Shown here one piece after another: positions 37,734-47,105 of a stretch of 64,000 bases of DNA. The notes below the pieces were generated by a model. That model searched no databases and had not been told where the DNA came from. It saw nothing but the letters and a program-made list of their open reading frames with translations. Within the stretch, counting starts at the first letter, position 1; every line of letters starts with the position of its first letter. Both the position numbers and the translations under genes were made by a program. This DNA comes from Amycolatopsis alba DSM 44262 (lineage in GTDB: Bacteria; Actinomycetota; Actinomycetes; Mycobacteriales; Pseudonocardiaceae). The DNA lies in NCBI RefSeq assembly GCF_000384215.1, contig NZ_KB913032.1, positions 2,123,565 to 2,187,564 of the forward strand, written 5' to 3'.

Positions 37734-39485
37734 TCATCGGCAGGTTTGTGCGTTCTCGGGGTCGCGGTCGTAGCGCAGCCCGCTGCGGCCGACCGAGTGG
37801 ATGAGGTTGTCCCAGAAGCGCCCGAAAGTCAGCGGCGCGCGGACCGAGTCGAGCATCTCTTTGGTGTGCGGACAGGCCAGCGTGTTCCGGATCGCGTCGA
37901 GGTTGTCCTGTTTGTACTGGCCCCGCGCCGCCAGGTCCTCGGTCGTCCCCTCGGCGAGGCCAGCGACCTCCCAGTTGCCACCGGCGAACTTGCTGTGCCC
38001 GATCCGTCGTCCTGGGATGGTGGTGCTGTGCGCCGCGACCGGGTTGGCGAGCCCGATCGGGTCGTGCACCCACACGTCGAGCGGAAGCAGCATGCCGGGA
38101 CCGCCGATGTTGAAATAGGTGAACAAGGCACGGCCGTTCGCCGAGGGATACGCGACCCAGCCCGTCGCCTCCGCGTACACGTGGATGGACGGGGCCTGCT
38201 GCACGGCCAGCTGCTTGCGGGCGTCGTCGGTCGTCTCCACGAACAACCGGAAGTCCCGCGCCAGGATCGGATACCCGGTCCCGCTGGCCTCGACGTAGGC
38301 GGCGCGCTCGTCGGCGATGACCTCGCTCTCGTCGATCGGCTCCTCCAGGCCGGCATACGGAGTCCGCAACCAGCCGCCCGCGACAACGGCCCAGACAGCG
38401 ACCACGACGACAGGCACGAACGTCAGCCTGGTCACCCTGATCGCCATCACCGGGAGCACCAGGCAGAACGTCGCCGGCAGCAACATCCGCCCGTGCATGA
38501 AGTCACCACCGACCCGGACGACATACGCCGCCAGCATGACCGCACCCACCAGCGGGACGGCCACCAGCACCACCACCCGGCGATCCACCGACTTCCGCGC
38601 CACCAAAGCCAGCCCCGCGAGCAGGCACGCGGCGACCGGGATCCACAGCAGATACGGACCGGTGAAATCACCGAAATAGGCCCATCCGCTGTCCCACAAC
38701 GCCTCGGAGGCCTCTTTCACCAAAGCCGTGTTCGGAGTGATCAGCCCGTAGTAGCCCATCCGGAACACCTGATACAGCACCGGAAGCACCGCCGCGGCAG
38801 CGAGAAGAACCAGCGCGGGCCGCCAGCCCCGCCACGTGAGCACCAGCAAACCGGCCATCGCGGCCACACTGAACAGAGCGAGATCCGGGCGCACCAGCGG
38901 CCCCAGCCCCACGACCACCGCGGTCGACCACAGCGGACCGAACGGCCGCCCGGTCCCGCGCCGCACCAACAGCCACCACGTCCCGCCGAGCCACAGGCTG
39001 ATCAGCCCGGTCTCCAGGCCGGACGTGGCGAAGTCACGGAACGGCGGCAACGCCAGAACGACGAGCGCCCCCGCCGGGAGAACGAAAGCGGACGACGAAG
39101 GACCCGCCAGCCGCCGGGCACCATCCAGGGCGAGGGCCAGACCACCCGCCGAGAACACCAGCCCCACGAGCACCGCGATCCACTCGAGGCTGACCCCTGG
39201 AATCCAGCCGACCAGCACGAGCACCACCGTCCACAGCGTGCTGGTGTTGGCCTCGACCCGCTCCCCGACGTTGAAGACCGGGCCGTTGCCCGCCAGGATC
39301 TGCCGCACCGTCCGCAACACGATCAGGCCGTCATCACTCATCCAGCGCCGCTGCCAGGCAAGCACCACAAAAGCCACCACGGTGACCCCGATGACAGCCC
39401 AGTTCCACGTCCGAACGCGGCTCCGAACGCGAATTCCGCCCGGTCTGTCAGGTGTGGATACGGATTCAGCGGTGACTGTGCTCAA
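37734..39485 (-). CDS. aftB: Terminal beta-(1->2)-arabinofuranosyltransferase AftB
   Basis: 583-residue GT-C membrane glycosyltransferase that caps arabinogalactan (and lipoarabinomannan in mycobacteria) with beta-1,2-Araf from decaprenyl-phosphoarabinose, on the outer face of the membrane. WQRRWMSDDGLIVLRTVR contains the catalytic Asp-Asp. GNGPVFNVGERVEANTST, LPPFRDFATSGLETGL, RPDLAL and FRMGYYGLITPNTAL closely follow the mycobacterial protein. About ten helices precede a C-terminal soluble domain of some 170 residues. TTG 39485 is chosen because GGAG lies six nt upstream; the longer frame to 39545 lacks a ribosome site. Its presence predicts an arabinogalactan wall. Confidence 0.88.
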   Translation of the reverse strand: MSTVTAESVSTPDRPGGIRVRSRVRTWNWAVIGVTVVAFVVLAWQRRWMSDDGLIVLRTVRQILAGNGPVFNVGERVEANTSTLWTVVLVLVGWIPGVSLEWIAVLVGLVFSAGGLALALDGARRLAGPSSSAFVLPAGALVVLALPPFRDFATSGLETGLISLWLGGTWWLLVRRGTGRPFGPLWSTAVVVGLGPLVRPDLALFSVAAMAGLLVLTWRGWRPALVLLAAAAVLPVLYQVFRMGYYGLITPNTALVKEASEALWDSGWAYFGDFTGPYLLWIPVAACLLAGLALVARKSVDRRVVVLVAVPLVGAVMLAAYVVRVGGDFMHGRMLLPATFCLVLPVMAIRVTRLTFVPVVVVAVWAVVAGGWLRTPYAGLEEPIDESEVIADERAAYVEASGTGYPILARDFRLFVETTDDARKQLAVQQAPSIHVYAEATGWVAYPSANGRALFTYFNIGGPGMLLPLDVWVHDPIGLANPVAAHSTTIPGRRIGHSKFAGGNWEVAGLAEGTTEDLAARGQYKQDNLDAIRNTLACPHTKEMLDSVRAPLTFGRFWDNLIHSVGRSGLRYDRDPENAQTCR

Positions 39486-39610
39486 CTGATTCTCCAGGTA
39501 ACCGAAAGACGACCAAACACCCAGATTTCTGTGACGCGACAACACTGTCCGTGACTGGGCAAGACCTTTTAAACGATCTTGCTTACTCTATCGGGTGACG
39601 AAACGACGAT

Positions 39611-39644
39611 GTCGGGCAGGCGGCTCACGATCCGCCTGCCCGAC
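39611..39644. terminator. Hairpin terminator after the VCBS fragment
   Basis: Perfect 13-bp arms GTCGGGCAGGCGG and complement with an 8-nt loop, 13 nt past the stop of the minus-strand VCBS fragment. The fragment's 3' end therefore appears complete. Confidence 0.8.
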
Positions 39645-39656
39645 ACTGACGAAAGG

Positions 39657-40088
39657 TCAGAACCCGAGAGCGAAGGACCTGGGCGCTGTCACCTCTTCAC
39701 TGAACGCGAAATCGCCGTGCCACAGCGCGGAAGCACCCACGAACTTCGTCCCATCGGACGAGCCGACATACACGTCCCCTCTCGCGCCGCGCATGTAAGT
39801 GACAATGTCGGCTTTACCGTCACCGGTGAAATCACCGACCGCGGGCAATTCGGACCAAAAGGCGAAGTTGTCATGCCACTTCACGGAGTTCCCGACTAAT
39901 CTCGCACTGTTCGATAACGCCACGTAGACGTCGCCCGCCGTCCCACGCGCGAAGGTGGCGATGTCGTCCTTGCCGTCACCGGCAAAGTCAATCACCGCCG
40001 AAACCGACGTGGTCTCCGGCCCCACACCGGACGCCAGATCCGTTCCATCCGGCAGCGTCGTGACAACCCGGTAGTACAAGGTCTTCAT
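39657..40088 (-). pseudogene. 5'-truncated VCBS/FG-GAP repeat protein
   Basis: 143 codons holding two calcium-loop repeats, DFAGDGKDDIATFARG and DFTGDGKADIVTYMRG, each followed by GDVYV and a short beta segment. Family members are normally long secreted proteins with a signal peptide and several repeats. Here there is no signal peptide and no ribosome site at ATG 40088 (the preceding bases are TTTCCTTTCC-like on this strand). The sequence abuts the remnant of an oppositely oriented toxin gene at about 40090. The 3' end with its terminator is intact, so this looks like the tail of a gene whose front was lost in a rearrangement. Confidence 0.6.
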
Positions 40089-40463
40089 CGCAGGAAAGGA
40101 AAGTAATAGCGATCATCCGACGCATTTCGCCGGAAACCTTGATAATTTATTTGAGGTCGAACTCTCGGACGGCAGCTTTATTCTGACCGAAATCGACAAG
40201 GTCGACCGAGCTCTCGTGCAATCAGCTTTTGACCACTGCGGCGCGAAGATGAAATCCGTACGCGGCAAGTGGCTCACCAGCATGCCGAGCAACCTCAATA
40301 CGTTCAACGCCGCCATTCGCGCAGAGAAAACCTTCGAACAAGCAGCATTCGAACCTTCACCGGAAAAATTGCCAAGGAATACGGCTTCACCACAGTTCGC
40401 CCTTGACGGAATTCAAGGGGAGAACGCGGATAATACACCGACGTCGAAGTCGCGTTCGAATGA
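40075..40463 (+). pseudogene. Decayed C-terminal domain of a polymorphic toxin
   Basis: After an in-frame TAG at 40072, one frame reads without an ATG or GTG start through FEVELSDGSFILTEIDKVDRA, then FDHCGAKMKSVRGKW and SNLNTFNAAIRAEKTFEQAAF (to about 40350). A one-base loss shifts the reading to FTGKIAKEYGFTTVRP (40356-40403), then to LTEFKG (40403-40420), then ENADN (40420-40434), and finally YTDVEVAFE with stop TGA (40434-40463). Reading across these four shifts recovers a tail of the kind found at the ends of polymorphic toxins (SNLNxFN...AAxxTFTGKxAxxYGF...VEVxF). Its end lies 15 nt before an immunity-like gene, the usual arrangement. GC content is lower than in the surroundings. This is a remnant and not an expressed toxin. 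Confidence 0.6.
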
Positions 40464-40477
40464 GCTACCATGGAGCC

Positions 40478-40972
40478 ATGCTGGACTTGATGCTTGAATT
40501 CGCGGGTTCTGGCCGGATCGGACCGATCCATGGCGGAATGCCCTTGACCGAAGCATTCAAAATACTTGGACCCGGCCATCCGCATCCGGCGATCCGGCTG
40601 CTCGGCGACAAAGCAGAGGGGTACCCTTACGACTGGGACAGCCTATCCCTGTCCGTAACCCGAAATCACGTTTCGTCCATCCGCATTGAAGCATGGCCCG
40701 GAAAGAATTTTTCCGTGCCTCCTTCACTGGCAGGCCAGGGCGGGCCGCAAGATTCGACCATTACCAAAAAGGACTTCCTGGCCGCACTCGATGACGCTCG
40801 AATAGATTTCGAGCACACCGAGGTACACGGTACTGATCAAAATTCGGCGATTCGCATCATCGCCACCGGAGTATCCGCGCTCTTCGGCTTCTTCGACGGA
40901 ACCGAAGCGGTCAGTCATTCGAGTGACTATCTGATCTCGGTCTCCAAGTTCTTCGACAAAGAGATTCCGTAA
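40478..40972 (+). CDS. Putative orphan immunity protein
   Basis: 164-residue soluble protein: MLDLMLEFAGSGRIGPIHGGMPLTEAFKILGPGHPHP, read here in parts, with no signal peptide or membrane segment. Size, composition, low GC and location directly after a toxin C-terminal remnant suggest a cytosolic immunity protein that outlived its toxin. The motif IGPI-x-GM-x-x-x-E resembles the start of several small immunity families, but no exact family is claimed. ATG 40478 has GGAG only two nt away; ATG 40490 is an alternative start. It ends at a perfect 16-bp-arm terminator. Confidence 0.6.
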   Translation: MLDLMLEFAGSGRIGPIHGGMPLTEAFKILGPGHPHPAIRLLGDKAEGYPYDWDSLSLSVTRNHVSSIRIEAWPGKNFSVPPSLAGQGGPQDSTITKKDFLAALDDARIDFEHTEVHGTDQNSAIRIIATGVSALFGFFDGTEAVSHSSDYLISVSKFFDKEIP

Positions 40973-40974
40973 CA

Positions 40975-41006
40975 GGTCGGGAGCCGGAGATCTCCGGCTC
41001 CCGACC
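40975..41006. terminator. Perfect 32-nt palindrome terminator
   Basis: 16-bp arms GGTCGGGAGCCGGAGA and complement with no loop, directly after the immunity-like gene stop. Confidence 0.8.
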
Positions 41007-41093
41007 CAGTTTCACCAGGCCCGGTCGTACGCTTCGCAGGGGCACCCGTAGGCTGACCGCATCCGCACTCGCCGAAGGGCCCGCGAAACAGTC

Positions 41094-41831
41094 ATGGATC
41101 TCCGGGAAACGGAAGTCGTCACACGGATATCCGTGAACATCGATACCGACGATTTCGCCGCGGCCGCCGCGCTGGGCGAACGCTTCATCGGCGAGTTCGA
41201 GGCCACCGAGCTGGAGATCTGCCGGGCGGATCCCGAAGGCGGCTGGAAGGGCTACCTGGTCTCCGTCGGTTATCGCACACCTCCCGCGGACGACGAGGAA
41301 CTCGCCGGCACACTGCACCGCGCCGCTTTGCCCGCGCTTTTCCAGTTCGGCCTGAATGCGGAATTCTTCGAAATCCACGGCACGCCGGAGACCGGCCAAT
41401 ACGGAAGTTACGACGCCTACGACACCCAGGCGGACGGATTCACGCTCTATTCGCTGATGGCCGCCGTCGGTGGCACCGATCCGCGGGAACCGGCGTACGT
41501 CACCAGGCATGATTTCACCCCGCGTGCGGAAACCGATGTCATTTCGCGGGTGCATCTTTACGTCCCCACCGGCGACCTGCGGCTGGCCGTGGGCCTGTGC
41601 GGCCGTCCCGCGACCGATCTTTCGGCGTCGCTGGTCCGGATCAGCACGGACGCGGGCCCCTGTGAAGCGGTACTGCTGTCGGCGTTCCCGGCTCTTGCCG
41701 GTGAAAGCGGCGAAGAGGCGCTCAGCCGGGTCACGAACGAGGTGACCGACAGGCTTTCGGGCGTGAGCATGTCCGTCCGGGCCATCCACACCGGACTGGA
41801 CGACGACCCGTTCTACACCGAGCCGGGTTAG
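41094..41831 (+). CDS. Hypothetical protein, unrecognised
   Basis: 245-residue acidic cytoplasmic-type protein starting MDLRETEVVTRISVNIDTDDF. No signal peptide, membrane helix or known catalytic motif is visible. It has mixed alpha/beta character, with segments such as VISRVHLYVPTGDLRLAVGL. Codon use is normal for the genome. It sits at the right end of the non-syntenic insert, next to prfA and after the toxin/immunity remnant. An immunity or accessory role is possible but not supported by motif. Confidence 0.6.
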   Translation: MDLRETEVVTRISVNIDTDDFAAAAALGERFIGEFEATELEICRADPEGGWKGYLVSVGYRTPPADDEELAGTLHRAALPALFQFGLNAEFFEIHGTPETGQYGSYDAYDTQADGFTLYSLMAAVGGTDPREPAYVTRHDFTPRAETDVISRVHLYVPTGDLRLAVGLCGRPATDLSASLVRISTDAGPCEAVLLSAFPALAGESGEEALSRVTNEVTDRLSGVSMSVRAIHTGLDDDPFYTEPG

Positions 41832-41840
41832 CGGCTCGGT
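41817..41840. terminator. Hairpin terminator overlapping a stop codon
   Basis: 9-bp arms ACCGAGCCG and CGGCTCGGT with the TAG stop of the 41094 gene in the loop. It separates that gene from convergent prfA. Confidence 0.7.
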
Positions 41841-41852
41841 GCGGAACGACTG

Positions 41853-42923
<1,071 letters not shown>

Positions 42924-42956
42924 CACTCCACCTCTCAACGACCCTGGCAAAACAAT

Positions 42957-42995
42957 GAAAAACGGCGCCTACCCGGACATGCGGGTAGGCGCCGT
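42957..42995 (-). terminator. Intrinsic terminator of rpmE
   Basis: Perfect 14-bp arms (ACGGCGCCTACCCG and complement) with a 6-nt loop, followed on the transcribed strand by TTTTT and then CATTGTTTT. This is the most classical rho-independent terminator in the window. Confidence 0.92.
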
Positions 42996-43003
42996 CGTTC
43001 AAG

Positions 43004-43231
43004 CTACTTGGCGTCTTCGGCCTTCTTGCGCTTGCCGTAGCGAGCCTCGAAGCGCGCGACGCGGCCGCCGGTGTCCATGAGCTTCTGCTTGCCGGTGTAG
43101 AACGGGTGGCAGTTCGAGCAGATCTCGACGTGGAGGTTGCCGGAGGTCTTGGTGCTGCGCGTGGTGAATTCGTTGCCACAGTCACAGTTCACGTGCGTGA
43201 CGACGTACTCGGGGTGAATACCGCTTTTCAT
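43004..43231 (-). CDS. rpmE: 50S ribosomal protein L31 (zinc-binding form)
   Basis: 75 residues: [20 protein letters not shown] then [15 protein letters not shown]. CxC plus CxxC provide four Zn2+ ligands, so this is the C+ form and not the zinc-independent paralogue. GAGAGGA precedes ATG 43231. It is located between rho and prfA as in mycobacteria, though separated from rho by two extra genes. Confidence 0.96.
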   Translation of the reverse strand: MKSGIHPEYVVTHVNCDCGNEFTTRSTKTSGNLHVEICSNCHPFYTGKQKLMDTGGRVARFEARYGKRKKAEDAK

Positions 43232-43453
43232 GGTGTCCTCTCTCGTTGGCACCGGGTCCCCGTACGGGGTGAACCGGCGCCGGACTTCAGCGGATGATTT
43301 TGCCAGATGCACTGGTAGTGGCGTCAACGCACCCCTCCCCCGGCATATTCCACCACGTTGAGTTATCAACTATCGACGCCCAGTTGTACGAAATTTGTAC
43401 CTCGCCACGGGACCGTTCTCTTGTTGGTTAATACTCAACAGGAGGTTTGCATC

Positions 43454-43999
43454 ATGCGTACCATCCTCGCCAAGGTGGCGAAGCCGGCGTCCGTCGCCGC
43501 GCTGGCCATCGCGGCCCTCGCCGTGGCTCCGGTCGCCGGGGCCGCTCCGGCCGCCCCCGAAGCGGGCGCCACCATCACCGCGGCCGACATCAACCCGGCA
43601 GCGGGAACGTTCACCACCGTGCCCGAGGGCGACCTGTCCATCCAGGGCGCCGCTGACGGCACCCCCGCCGGTGCCGTCCAGTGGTACAAGAACCACGCCG
43701 GTTCCACCGCGTACCAGGGCCTCTGTGAGAAGGCCGCCGAGAACGCGTACGGGACCACCGGCGTCTGGGCCTCGGCCAACGCGCACTGGAACGGCGCGAG
43801 CCCGAAGCACACGACCGGGACGCCGCCGAAGGGCTCCTTCGTGTACTGGAACATCAGCCAGTGGGGCCACGTCGGCATCGCCGACGGCTCCGGCGGGATC
43901 TACGCCTCCAGCATCGGCGGCAAGATCGGCCACGCGTCGAGCGTGAACTACTTCAACAACTACCGCGGCTGGACCCCCGCGGCCGTTCCGCACCGCTGA
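43454..43999 (+). CDS. Secreted CHAP/NlpC-P60-like cell-wall hydrolase candidate
   Basis: 181-residue exported protein. The signal peptide runs through ALAIAALAVAPVAGAAPAAP with cleavage probably near residue 31. The mature domain has GLCEKAAENAYG (candidate nucleophile Cys), GSFVYWNISQWGHVGIADGSGGIY (read in part; His of GHVGI) and a compact beta end, matching the Cys...His order of papain-like peptidoglycan endopeptidases/amidases. AGGAGG lies 8 nt before ATG 43454. It is single-gene, followed by the 26-bp-arm hairpin. The wall-hydrolase role is inferred from these motifs. Confidence 0.75.
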   Translation: MRTILAKVAKPASVAALAIAALAVAPVAGAAPAAPEAGATITAADINPAAGTFTTVPEGDLSIQGAADGTPAGAVQWYKNHAGSTAYQGLCEKAAENAYGTTGVWASANAHWNGASPKHTTGTPPKGSFVYWNISQWGHVGIADGSGGIYASSIGGKIGHASSVNYFNNYRGWTPAAVPHR

Positions 44000-44015
44000 G
44001 CCCAAGTACCGGAAA

Positions 44016-44070
44016 GTCCGTGAAGGCCTCCTTGAGGGACTCTGAGTCCCTCAAGGAGGCCTTCACGGAC
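44016..44070. repeat. Family B palindrome, copy 1 (26-bp perfect arms)
   Basis: Perfect 26-nt arms (44016-44041, 44045-44070) with only a 3-nt centre, containing GTGAAGGCCTCCTTGAGGGA. It lies between convergent genes, and the stop codon of the minus-strand kinase (44063-44065) lies inside the right arm. It probably works as a bidirectional terminator. Confidence 0.93.
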
Positions 44071-44614
44071 CGGGCACGCTTGGCCCGCCACTCACGAGAC
44101 CCAGCCAGCGTTTCGCTGCGCGCGGCGAGGTCAGGCGCACCACCGGCACCGCCGGATCCGCGGCCCAGTCGCGGATCGTGCGCCGTTTGCGGGCGAACGA
44201 CCGGAAGTGCCAGACGACGATCGAGTCACGGGAGAGCATCCCCCGCAGCGTCTCGACATTGCCGTTGCAGATCGGGCGGCGCGTGACGCAGCGCACCACG
44301 GTCCGGCGGAGCAGACGGCTCAGCGAGACCCAGCGCGGATAGTCCAGTGCCACGATCAGTTCGGCGCGGGGCATCGCGAGGTCGCGCCATTTGGCGAACA
44401 TCCCGTCGATGATCCAGCGGTCGTCCGCGACCAGCACGGTGACCCGGCGCCGCTGTTCGTCGTCGGGGACGGGCACCCAGCCCGGCTGCCACGCCAGGCC
44501 GTCGTCGACCGAATGCCACGGCAGCCCGGTGCGCTCGGCCAGTTCCCTGGCCAGCGTCGACTTGCCCGAACCGGTGACCCCGTACACGACGATCCGCCCC
44601 GGCACCGAACTCAC
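44063..44614 (-). CDS. P-loop adenylate kinase-like protein (FlaR/topology-modulation type)
   Basis: 183-residue P-loop protein. The Walker A GVTGSGKSTLAREL is at about residues 12-25, WHSVDDGLAWQPGW is the conserved nucleotide/substrate loop, RWIIDGMFAKW follows, and VVWHFRSFARKRR carries basic lid residues. It belongs to the small P-loop kinases annotated as adenylate kinase or DNA topology modulation protein; the true substrate is unknown. GGGGAGG precedes GTG 44614. A divergent paralogue lies at 60610. It is inserted between rho and rpmE relative to mycobacterial order. Confidence 0.8.
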   Translation of the reverse strand: MSSVPGRIVVYGVTGSGKSTLARELAERTGLPWHSVDDGLAWQPGWVPVPDDEQRRRVTVLVADDRWIIDGMFAKWRDLAMPRAELIVALDYPRWVSLSRLLRRTVVRCVTRRPICNGNVETLRGMLSRDSIVVWHFRSFARKRRTIRDWAADPAVPVVRLTSPRAAKRWLGLVSGGPSVPGP

Positions 44615-44634
44615 AGAGCCTCCCCGGATGCGAC

Positions 44635-44677
44635 GAAGGGGCCCTTCACCACATCAGATGCGGTGAAGGGCCCCTTC
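44635..44677. repeat. Family B palindrome, copy 2 (GAAGGGGCCCTTCACC)
   Basis: Perfect 16-nt arms (44635-44650, 44662-44677) around an 11-nt loop, just after the rho stop codon and before the kinase start. It probably terminates the rho transcript. The arm contains its own smaller palindrome, GAAGGGGCCCTTC. Confidence 0.9.
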
Positions 44678-44687
44678 AGCTACTTGA

Positions 44688-46664
44688 TCAGTCGTCGTCG
44701 TTCGAGCCGAGGGCCGTCTTCGAGACCTGCATGAGGAACTCGATGTTGGTCTTCGTCTTGCGCAGACGCGAGATCAGCAGGTCGATGGCCTGCTGCGAGT
44801 CCAGCGCGTGGAGCACCCGGTGCAGCTTGTGGGTGACCGCGAGCTCGTCCGGCGAAAGCAGCAGATCTTCCTTGCGGGTACCGGACGGGTTGATGTCCAC
44901 CGCGGGGAACACGCGCCGCTCGGCGATCTTCCGGTCGAGCTTGAGGTCCGCGTTCGCGGTCCCCTTGAACTCTTCGAAGATGACCGTGTCACCGGTGGAC
45001 CCGGTCTCGACCATCGTCGTGGCGAAGATCGTCAGCGAACCGCCGTTCTCGATGTTGCGCGCCGCGCCGAGGAAACGCTTCGGCGGGAACAGCGCCGTCG
45101 AGTCGACACCACCGGAGAGGATCCGGCCGGACGCCGGGGCCGCCAGGTTGTAGGCACGGCCCAGACGGGTGATCGAGTCGAGCAGCACGACGACGTCGTG
45201 GCCCATCTCGACCAGCCGCTTCGCCCGCTCGATGGCCAGCTCCGCGACCGAGGTGTGGTCGGACGGCGGACGGTCGAAGGTGGAGGCGATGACCTCACCC
45301 TTCACCGACCGCTGCATGTCGGTGACCTCTTCCGGACGTTCGTCCACGAGCACGACCATCAGGTGGCACTCGGGGTTGTTCGTCGAGATCGCGTTCGCGA
45401 TGTCCTGCATGATCGTCGTCTTGCCCGCCTTCGGCGGTGACACGATCAGGGCACGCTGTCCCTTGCCGACCGGCATCACCAGGTCGATGACGCGGGTGGT
45501 GAGCTTGTGCGGCTCGGTCTCGAGACGCAGGCGCTCGTTCGGGTACAGCGGGGTCAGCTTGGTGAACTCGGGACGACGCTTGGACTCGTCCGGCTCCAGG
45601 CCGTTGATCGAGTCGACGCGCACCAGCGGGTTGAACTTCTGCCGCTGCTGCTCGCCGTCACGCGGCTGGCGCACGACACCGGTGATGGCGTCACCGCGGC
45701 GAAGGCCGTACCTGCGGACCAGCGAAAGCGAGACGTACACGTCGTTCGGCCCGGCGAGGTAGCCCGAGGTACGCACGAACGCGTAGTTGTCGAGCACGTC
45801 CAGGATGCCCGCGACGGGCAGCAGGACGTCGTCCTCGCGGATCTCGGTGTCGGGCGAACCGCCCTGCTCACGGCCACCGCCGGCACCCCGGCGGCGACGG
45901 TCGCGGAAGCGACGGCCGCGACGGCCGCCTTCCTCGTCGTCGTCACCCTGCGGGCCCTGGCCCTGACGCTGGCTGTTGTCCTGACCGCCGCCCTGCTGGT
46001 TGCGCTGGCGGTTGTCGCGGTTGCCGTCACGGCCGCCGTCGCGGTTGCCCTGCCGGTTGCCGCCCTGCTCACCACGGTCGCCGCGTTCGTTGCGGTCGCC
46101 CCGGTCAGCACGGTCACCACGCTCGCGCTGCTGGCCACCCTGCTCGGGCGAACCCGCGGCACGGTTGGAGCCGCGGCGACGACGGCTGCGGCCGCCCTCT
46201 TCCTGCTGCGACTGGCCGTCCTGCGGCCCGTTCTCCTGCTGCGCGGGCCGCTCGGCGGGCGCGGAGCCGTTCTCGGAAGACTTCTCGGCCTTCTCGGTCT
46301 TCTCGGCGCGCGGGGCCTCGGCCGGGGCGGTTTCCGCCTTCGGCGCTTCGGCCTTCGGGGCCTCTGTCTTGGGCGCCTCGGCCTTCGGGGCCTTGCGCGG
46401 TGCATCGATCCCCTCGAGCGGAAGCGTTTCGCTCGCCGCCGCGGGGGACTTGCGCTTGGTCTTGCCCTGACGCTCACGGATGGCCGCGATCAGGTCGCCC
46501 TTACGCATGCCCGTGGTCTCGCCGATGCCAAGGTCCCCAGCGATCGAGCGCAGTTCGGCAACGGTCTTGCCGGTCAATCCGCCGACCGTGCGCTTGGGAG
46601 CGACGACGCCGTTCGACTCGGCGGCGCCACCTTCGACGTCGCTCAAAAGATCGGTGTTGCTCAC
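44688..46664 (-). CDS. rho: Transcription termination factor Rho with long charged insertion
   Basis: 658-residue hexameric RNA helicase. The N-terminal Rho-N domain is TVAELRSIAGDLGIGETTGMRKGDLI (in part). Then about 190 residues (roughly 75-265) are low-complexity: Ala/Pro/Glu/Lys repeats (APKAEAPKTEAPK), then Arg/Gly/Asn/Asp/Gln-rich text. The core has the RNA-binding domain (ILDVLDNYAFVRTSGYL), Walker A PPKAGKTT and the Q/R loops. The insertion is a known actinobacterial feature that adds RNA binding. GTG 46664 has AGGAAGGA upstream; the longer frame to 46901 is rejected. A family B hairpin follows. Confidence 0.95.
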   Translation of the reverse strand: MSNTDLLSDVEGGAAESNGVVAPKRTVGGLTGKTVAELRSIAGDLGIGETTGMRKGDLIAAIRERQGKTKRKSPAAASETLPLEGIDAPRKAPKAEAPKTEAPKAEAPKAETAPAEAPRAEKTEKAEKSSENGSAPAERPAQQENGPQDGQSQQEEGGRSRRRRGSNRAAGSPEQGGQQRERGDRADRGDRNERGDRGEQGGNRQGNRDGGRDGNRDNRQRNQQGGGQDNSQRQGQGPQGDDDEEGGRRGRRFRDRRRRGAGGGREQGGSPDTEIREDDVLLPVAGILDVLDNYAFVRTSGYLAGPNDVYVSLSLVRRYGLRRGDAITGVVRQPRDGEQQRQKFNPLVRVDSINGLEPDESKRRPEFTKLTPLYPNERLRLETEPHKLTTRVIDLVMPVGKGQRALIVSPPKAGKTTIMQDIANAISTNNPECHLMVVLVDERPEEVTDMQRSVKGEVIASTFDRPPSDHTSVAELAIERAKRLVEMGHDVVVLLDSITRLGRAYNLAAPASGRILSGGVDSTALFPPKRFLGAARNIENGGSLTIFATTMVETGSTGDTVIFEEFKGTANADLKLDRKIAERRVFPAVDINPSGTRKEDLLLSPDELAVTHKLHRVLHALDSQQAIDLLISRLRKTKTNIEFLMQVSKTALGSNDDD

Positions 46665-47105
46665 AAATGTCCTTCCTGACCGATCCACGCCTCCAGGTGG
46701 ATCAGCGGACCGCCGCTCGCGTCCGATTGCGAAACGGCGTAGTTGGCCCCCGATACGGGCGATCAGCTCCTCAGCCGTGTTGAACACAGCGGAGCTGTTC
46801 CAACAGGACCAAGAAAAGGCCTCCAGCACAGGGATTTGCGTCCTCCAAACGGAGGAAGCGGAATTCGGCACCGCCGGAACCGGGAACCCGCCTGCGTCCA
46901 TCCGCTACTCCCCGCTTGCCAGGCGGTCTGCGGAACTGGCGGATCAACGAAGGATGCGGGCCAAGGATGACACTGGTCACCTGGACCGGCACCGGGTGCG
47001 GAAACGCACGGTGATCGAACGCCCCCGAGGGTAGACCGCGCCACGGCCGGGTGCAACAACCACCCCCCGCGTGGCGGGACGGTGCTCCGGCATGTGACCG
47101 AGGCT
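46665..47105. other. 441-nt rho leader region
   Basis: No convincing gene. A long leader is expected for rho, which commonly controls its own transcription by early termination. A 9/10-nt inverted repeat (TGTTGAACA with TGTTCCAACA) at 46778-46805 is the clearest local structure. Confidence 0.55.

Noticed and set aside
40403..40477. N-terminal extension of the immunity-like protein from TTG 40403
   Set aside because: This stretch overlaps the end of the toxin remnant in another frame and reads Arg-rich (RRRSRVRM); the ATG at 40478 is a better start.
46480..47034. 184-codon plus-strand frame over the rho leader
   Set aside because: Mostly antisense to rho, with no motif or ribosome site; the leader has no independent gene support.
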